Source: Eunapius fragilis (Eukaryota; Porifera; Demospongiae; Spongillida; Spongillidae). From it: 64,000 nucleotides of DNA. Positions 58,759 to 64,000 of this stretch are shown here, piece by piece. How positions within the stretch are numbered: the first letter of the stretch is position 1; each line of letters begins with the position of its first letter. Under the pieces are notes generated by a model that was not told where the DNA came from, made no database searches, and saw nothing but the letters and a program-made list of their open reading frames with translations. The stretch is from positions 2,697,171 through 2,761,170 of the forward strand of contig OY811991.1 of NCBI GenBank assembly GCA_963681505.1. The letters are read 5' to 3'. Made by a program: the position numbers and the translations under genes.

Positions 58759-61700
58759 AACTGTTCTTACGAGTGTAATTGGTTTCGGTTTCTGGGTGTT
58801 TTCGGGTGGGGGGAAAGCCTTAGGTTAGGTAAAGCGTTAGGTTTAAAGGGAAGGGTTGGGATAAACTCTACTTGGTCTTGGTCAGGAGGTCTGAGGGCGT
58901 AGGCCCACCTTATACCCGCCGGAGATTATTTTGCCCGAAATGGACTTCCCACCGGACGAAGACGAAGAGACCGAAAGGAGAAGTCCGCGTGAGTGCCCAG
59001 AGGATGTAGACGAGAACCGCGTGACTCCGACAGCTGGTGGCGAGTCAGAAGAGAACCACGTGACTCCGACCAATACCGGTGGAGAGCCTGAGGAGACGGA
59101 GGAGAACCACGTGGCTCCTAATACAGGAACAACCAGCGCGCGGGCCCAGAGTACGGACTTTACCGTCGTACATCCAACGCAAGTCCGCTTCACCTGCCCA
59201 GTATGCGCGCTGACGTATCCAAAGCACGCCTCGCTCATTCGTCACGTGGGTGTGTCACACAAGAACGTGAACCTCAACATCAAGTTCAAATGCGCTCTGT
59301 GTGACTACACTCACGCGAACAAACGGTCGACATCGCTCCACTTCCGGCACGCCCACGGCGTCGCTATCCCTCCGGCGACGATTGACGGGTCCAAAGAGAA
59401 GGCGTGTCCCTTCTGCCCTCTGACGTTCCCATCCAGCCACTCGTGCTCCACCCACATCAGGGAAAAGCACATGACTGAGGCGTGTCAGCAACGTTCCCGA
59501 GAGGCAGCACAGAAGGAGGCCCAGCAGGGTGTGTCAACAGCCCGTACAAAGTGGACCCAGCGCGAGATAGAACTTTTCAAGGCCGCGCTCGCAAAGTACG
59601 GGCCTGGATCCAACATCAAACTGGCCAAGGAGATCGGGACCAGGTCTACAGAGCAGGTCAACGTTTACAAGTGCAGGTTCCTAAAGGCCTACCCAACTTG
59701 GGTATCGGAACACTACCACCCGGCCATACCTGTAGACGGAACCGCCCGCTCCTCCGCTACGACACGTAGCCCATCCTCGCAGCCACAGGTTGGCCACACA
59801 CCTCCAGGCCCCAGCAACACCCAGGGGAGCAGGACAGCGGGCCCCAGGGCACTTACAGTCCCAACAGTAAACCGGAGGCGTGGGGCGCTCCCCGCATTCC
59901 CCACATCGCCACCATCATCACCACCAGATGCAGCAGCTGCCGGGCAACAGCTGCCTACCAGGTCCCCAACATCTACCACCCCACACCAGGCTGTGGCCTC
60001 CGCAAGGCAGCACTACAGTCCTGGGGTGGGTGAGGCACAACCACAGACCCCTGCAGCGACGCCACCTCCGACCCCACCAATCACCGTTTCCCCAGTCACC
60101 GCTCAACCCAGCCAAGAGGAAAGGACCCCCTCACCACCACCTGTGCCTGTCTCAGAGGGAGGGGTACTGAGGCTCCAGCTCCTTGACCAAGCGCTGACCA
60201 TCCTAAGGTCCAACAACATCTCCGTGTGGGACCCTGAAGACTCTTGCTTCTCCCCACCGGCAACGGACCTGGCCACCCCGACATCCTCCTCACCTCTGAC
60301 TACGGTCCCCGCAAGGATGCACTGTAGCCCAGGGATGGGTGGGGCCTGCCAGCCTCAGCCACCACCAGCTACCATCCCACCTGCTCCAGCAATCACCCCA
60401 CCTCCGGCTCCAGTCACCGTAAGGAAGCCCTATAATACAGAGGTGAGTGTGGATCACCTGATGTCGCCGCTCGCTGCATATCCAGAGGAGGCACCAGTGT
60501 CACCACCCTCCATCTTCCAGTCCCTCCTGCACGTCCCGCCATTCGTCCCGGCTGTCCCACGTACATCCATGATGACACGACGACTGGATCAGGCGCTACA
60601 ATCCCTGAGAGGAGAGGCTCCAGACACCTCCCCCCCTCCCACGCCACCATCTCCACCTCAACACGCCTCACCGCCGACTGTGGTCTCCGAAAGGCAGCAC
60701 TGCAGCCCGGCGGTGGACGTGGTCATCAGCCAGCCGCTACCTATGTCGCCAGCTGTGGGAGGGACCAACCCGCCAACACCACCGTCGTCACCTGGCCAAC
60801 TACCACCTCCGGCTGGGGTCCCCGGTCCACCAGCTACCATCACCATCGACCCAGAAAGGATGGATGAAACCCTGCGTATGCCCATGTACCAGGAGCTCAC
60901 CCCCTTCTCTGGGAGGCGGCTGGGGACCTTTGAATGGGTGGCCTTCGAAGAGGTACTGAAGCGCTGGTCCACTGCCATTAAAGAGGTGGTGACAGCTCAG
61001 CGTCGCCGCCCCCCCAACCCCACATCTCAATGGGCACGTCGACCACAGGGACGCGGCAACAGAAGCGGAGCAGCGGCAACACTTCCAACTGACCTACCTG
61101 CTCCTGGACCAGGCCAGCCAGACAGCCAAAATGGGGATAACACCGCCGGCAATCGGCGCTACCGAACACCAGGCATAGCTCGGCGGGCAAACGAGGCAAG
61201 GACCATACAGCGAGCGTATCGTACCAACCCGGGAAACTGTATGCGCCGCCTCCTCCAACCCTGGACCCCCAGTGTTCTGCAAGATCGGGGACGCAGAACT
61301 GGTAGAACATTTCAATGCAGCCTACTCCGTGCCACCTCCTCTGGGACCCCCACCCCTGTGGCTGTTCCCTCCAAGGCACCCAGAATCTCCTGCAGAGAAC
61401 GTAGAGGGTGATGTCCTCAGCGAACCGTTTTCCCCAGATGAGGTGCTTGGGCAGCTTAGGAGGACAAAGAGATCTGCTCCAGGGGTGGACGGCATCACCT
61501 ACTCAGATTGGAGATGGGTGGATCCCCTAGGCTCGATCCTGGCAGCCATATTCAACACCTGCAGGCTAAACAGGAAGATCCCTACTGCATGGAAGCATTC
61601 CACGGTGACCCTGATTCACAAGAGGGGAGATGTGGCCATAATACAGAACTGCAGCCTGCAGCTAACAATCTATAAAATATACTCTGCCCTGATTGCCAGA

Positions 61701-63478
61701 CGCATAGCTGCCTGGGCTATATCAAATTCAGCGTTCTCACCGGCCCAGAAGGGCTTCCTGGCCTACGATGGCTGTGCAGAGCACAACTTCCTGCTACGCT
61801 CCATGTTCACAGACTCCAGGCGAAAAAAGAAGAACCTACTGTTGACATGGTTGGATCTCCGTGAAGCTTTTCCATCGGTGTCACACGACCTCCTGTCCCT
61901 CATGATGGAGAGACTTGGCCTTTCTGGGTCCACCCTTGACATTGTGCGGGACATATACACCAACGCCTCCATCGCCATCCGCACGGGTAGGGAGTCATAC
62001 ACTCCTCCCATCTTCCAGAGGAGGGGTGTGAAGCAAGGGTGCCCACTGAGCCCTATCCTATTCAATATTGTGTTGGAAGGGTTGCTACGCCACCTATCGA
62101 GCTGTGATGCTGGGTACACCCTAGCTGGATGTAGGGTGAATTCACTAGCATACGCTGATGACGTCTGTATAGCAGCCTCCAGCAAGGAAGAGAACCAGCA
62201 CCTGTTGGATAGAGCAATGGAATACGTGGAGTGGGCAGGGTTTGCCTTCAACGCCAAAAAGTGTGGTTCCCTGTGTATGATCAATCAGGCTCCTCGAATC
62301 TCTGTAGATCACCTCTACACCCCTCGTCTGGGAACGGATGTCATCCCTGCACTCTCGTGGGAGGAACGCTACAAGTACCTGGGGTGCCCTACGGGTGCCT
62401 TCCGCTCGAATGCCAAAGTGCTTGAAGAGCTACGACAGTCCCTTGTGAAGGATACAGATACTGTCTTCCAGTCGCCCTTGGCGGAATGGCAGAAGTTGGA
62501 TGCTTTTTGGAGGTTCCTGTTCCCCAGGCTATCATTTGCAATGAAAGTCATGTTCCCCGGAATAACGTGGTGCAAGAAACTAGATACCTCTCTAAGATCC
62601 ATCATCAAACGTGGCCTCCACCTACCCAGGAGGACCTGCACCCATTACTTCTATCTATCTCACGACCTAGGAGGACTGGGGATCCCGAGCGCAGAAATGG
62701 AATCCCATGCTGTCAAGGCAGGGCAAGCATTCAAGTTTCTCGCAGACACCAGGGACCCGTACATCAGAGCGGTAGCACTGGACCAGCTGACAGACACAGT
62801 GAAAAAGAGAGCTCGCCACCTCGACCCCAACAAACCCGAACATCTGTCAGAGTTCCTAAACAGTTCGGCGCCCCCAGGGGAAGGTGGAGCAGGGGACATG
62901 CAAAGCATCTGGAGTCAGTGTTGGGATAGCCTTGCCACTGGCGGGGCAACCATAGAGCTAACACAAGACTCGGCAACACTCCATACTGTAGACCAGCATC
63001 TGTCCTGGATAAAGCGGAACCAGATAGTCCAAGTCCTGAAACAGGCCATGAAGTTGCGTCATCTGAATGGACTCAGAAGATCCATGGACCAAGGCAGGGC
63101 GTTCGACTCGGTAGCTCAGCACCCGGACTCGACCTTCTTTACATACACCGGAGCATTCCTAACCTTCCCACAGTATCGATTCATACACAAAGCGAGGCTC
63201 AACCTGCTTCCTGTGAGAACGGTGCAAGCCCGATGTCGCCAGGCAGTCCCTTCAACCCAATGTCGTTTGTGTGGGAGGATGCCAGAGACACTTGCACATG
63301 TACTGAATCACTGCCACGCCAACCTGGGACTAGTACGAGAGCGACACAATGCCATCCTCGATAGGATTGTGCGGGCTGTTCCTCCCAGCCTTGGAACAAA
63401 GTACAAGGAGCAGGCAATACCTGGCACCACGGGAAATAATAGGCCTGACCTCACAATCATATCTCCGGACGAGTTGTG
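58759..63478 (+). mobile_element. R2-like non-LTR retrotransposon copy E, nearly full length
   Basis: Leader from about 58759. The first ATG that fits is 58940; an earlier in-frame TTG is not needed. The N terminus has three C2H2 fingers (C86/C89/H102/H107; C118/C121 with H134/H139; C156/C159/H172/H177) and a Myb-like domain (about 203-250), then about 450 residues rich in proline. Around 61250-61265 a one-base shift moves the frame to the RT ORF that ends at 63478. RT motifs: TVTLIHKRGD, TWLDLREAFPSVSH, GVKQGCPLSPILF and LAYADDVC. CCHC CRLCGRMPETLAHVLNHC and the start of RLE (GNNRPDLTIISPDEL) close it, and the remainder is cut off by unrelated sequence. Three N-terminal fingers plus RLE place it in the R2-type (A-clade-like) group. 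Confidence 0.9.
59990..60720 (+). repeat. degenerate ARQH-SPG motif repeated in the R2 proline-rich region
   Basis: Three copies of about 45 nt coding for (A/E)R(Q/M)H(Y/C)SP(G/A), at about 60000, 60308 and 60686, separated by about 300-380 bp. A fourth, decayed, is at about 53325 in copy B. Confidence 0.75.
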
Positions 63479-64000
63479 ATGGTGTAATAGTCACTGACGA
63501 AACATGAACGCTTATGTTCTCTCGCTTTATTGACACGACCAAAGCCGATTTCTTCGAACGTTCTTCATTCTTTAGGTGTGGCGCTAGTCTGAATTTTCTC
63601 CCACCCATCACCTTTGAAGAAGCGCATGCCGTGAAAAAGTCACTAGTTACACAAAAAAATTCTTGAACTCAAAAATACAAAGCAAGAGCTACAAGACAAT
63701 ACCACTTTTAGACATGTAACGTGTATGATGAGGGGTACATTTTCCCTTCTGATAAAACTTGTTTCCTTGCTTTTTACACCAGTATACTATTTGCCTGCAA
63801 AACTACATACACATACATTGAGTAAGTTAGATACTGCTTAATCACCAGGGAAGCATGGTACTGGTGAGGCTGTGCATTCTGGACCTCACCCAGAGGTTGC
63901 CTGACATGGTAAAGTCTAGCTCATGTCATTGGCCCCTCCCATCTGAGGGCCCATGGCTATGTCATCATTACATACACATACATTGAGTAAGTTAGTTACT
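63479..64000. other. repeat DNA truncating copy E
   Basis: Unrelated sequence follows the R2 frame directly. A 31-bp direct repeat (ACATACACATACATTGAGTA...) is at 63806 and 63971, and a MITE end (CTTGTTTCCTTGC) of the family at 9.1 and 19.6 kb is at 63757. No gene is seen. Confidence 0.6.

Noticed and set aside
1-64000. CRISPR arrays, bacterial operons, rRNA genes
   Set aside because: The tandem repeats are contiguous minisatellites without unique spacers. The genes are intron-bearing, and no rRNA sequence was recognised even next to the R2-like elements.

Overview
The window is animal nuclear DNA: intron-containing genes with GT-AG splice sites, mammal-like protein families, short intergenic spacers and many microsatellites, minisatellites and MITEs. 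Start codons of neighbouring head-to-head genes lie about 95, 208 and 94 bp apart, and one convergent pair of stop codons lies 49 bp apart. Such compactness, together with the repeat types, fits a marine invertebrate, most likely a demosponge. That placement is inference; no taxonomic marker was searched.

Layout. (1) 1.4-30.5 kb, minus strand: NAA25, the auxiliary subunit of the NatB N-terminal acetyltransferase, reconstructed as 26 exons. Its introns hold a broken RAG1/Transib-like transposase (11.86-14.21 kb), a HIRAN-like ORF, a TTF zinc-finger fragment, several palindromic MITEs, a tRNA-like SINE head and minisatellites. (2) 30.6-36.4 kb, a tight housekeeping block: RWDD4 (+), RPLP2 (-), MED21 (+), MMAB (-). 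(3) 36.5-45.6 kb, plus strand: a complete two-pore channel gene of the TPC1 type, 26 exons and 867 codons, all phases consistent. Its introns are packed with minisatellites. Intron 11 is a 42-bp array in which every unit carries a copy of the real 5' splice donor, and the whole intron is open and in frame. (4) 45.6-52.6 kb: repeat-rich DNA with two related, spliced, transposase-derived gene remnants on the minus strand. (5) 52.6-63.5 kb, plus strand: a head-to-tail cluster of R2-like non-LTR retrotransposons. One copy is nearly full length (three zinc fingers, Myb, RT, CCHC, partial RLE) and at least four are internally deleted. (6) 63.5-64 kb: repeats.

How the genes relate. The host genes are unconnected housekeeping functions: N-terminal acetylation, translation, Mediator, cobalamin metabolism and endolysosomal ion flux. 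They appear to be paired by shared promoters rather than by pathway. The most unusual content is the RAG1-like core inside NAA25, the donor-capturing minisatellite in TPC1 and the alternating R2-like subfamilies.

All gene identifications come from reading the translated sequence and comparing it with remembered families. No database search was possible.
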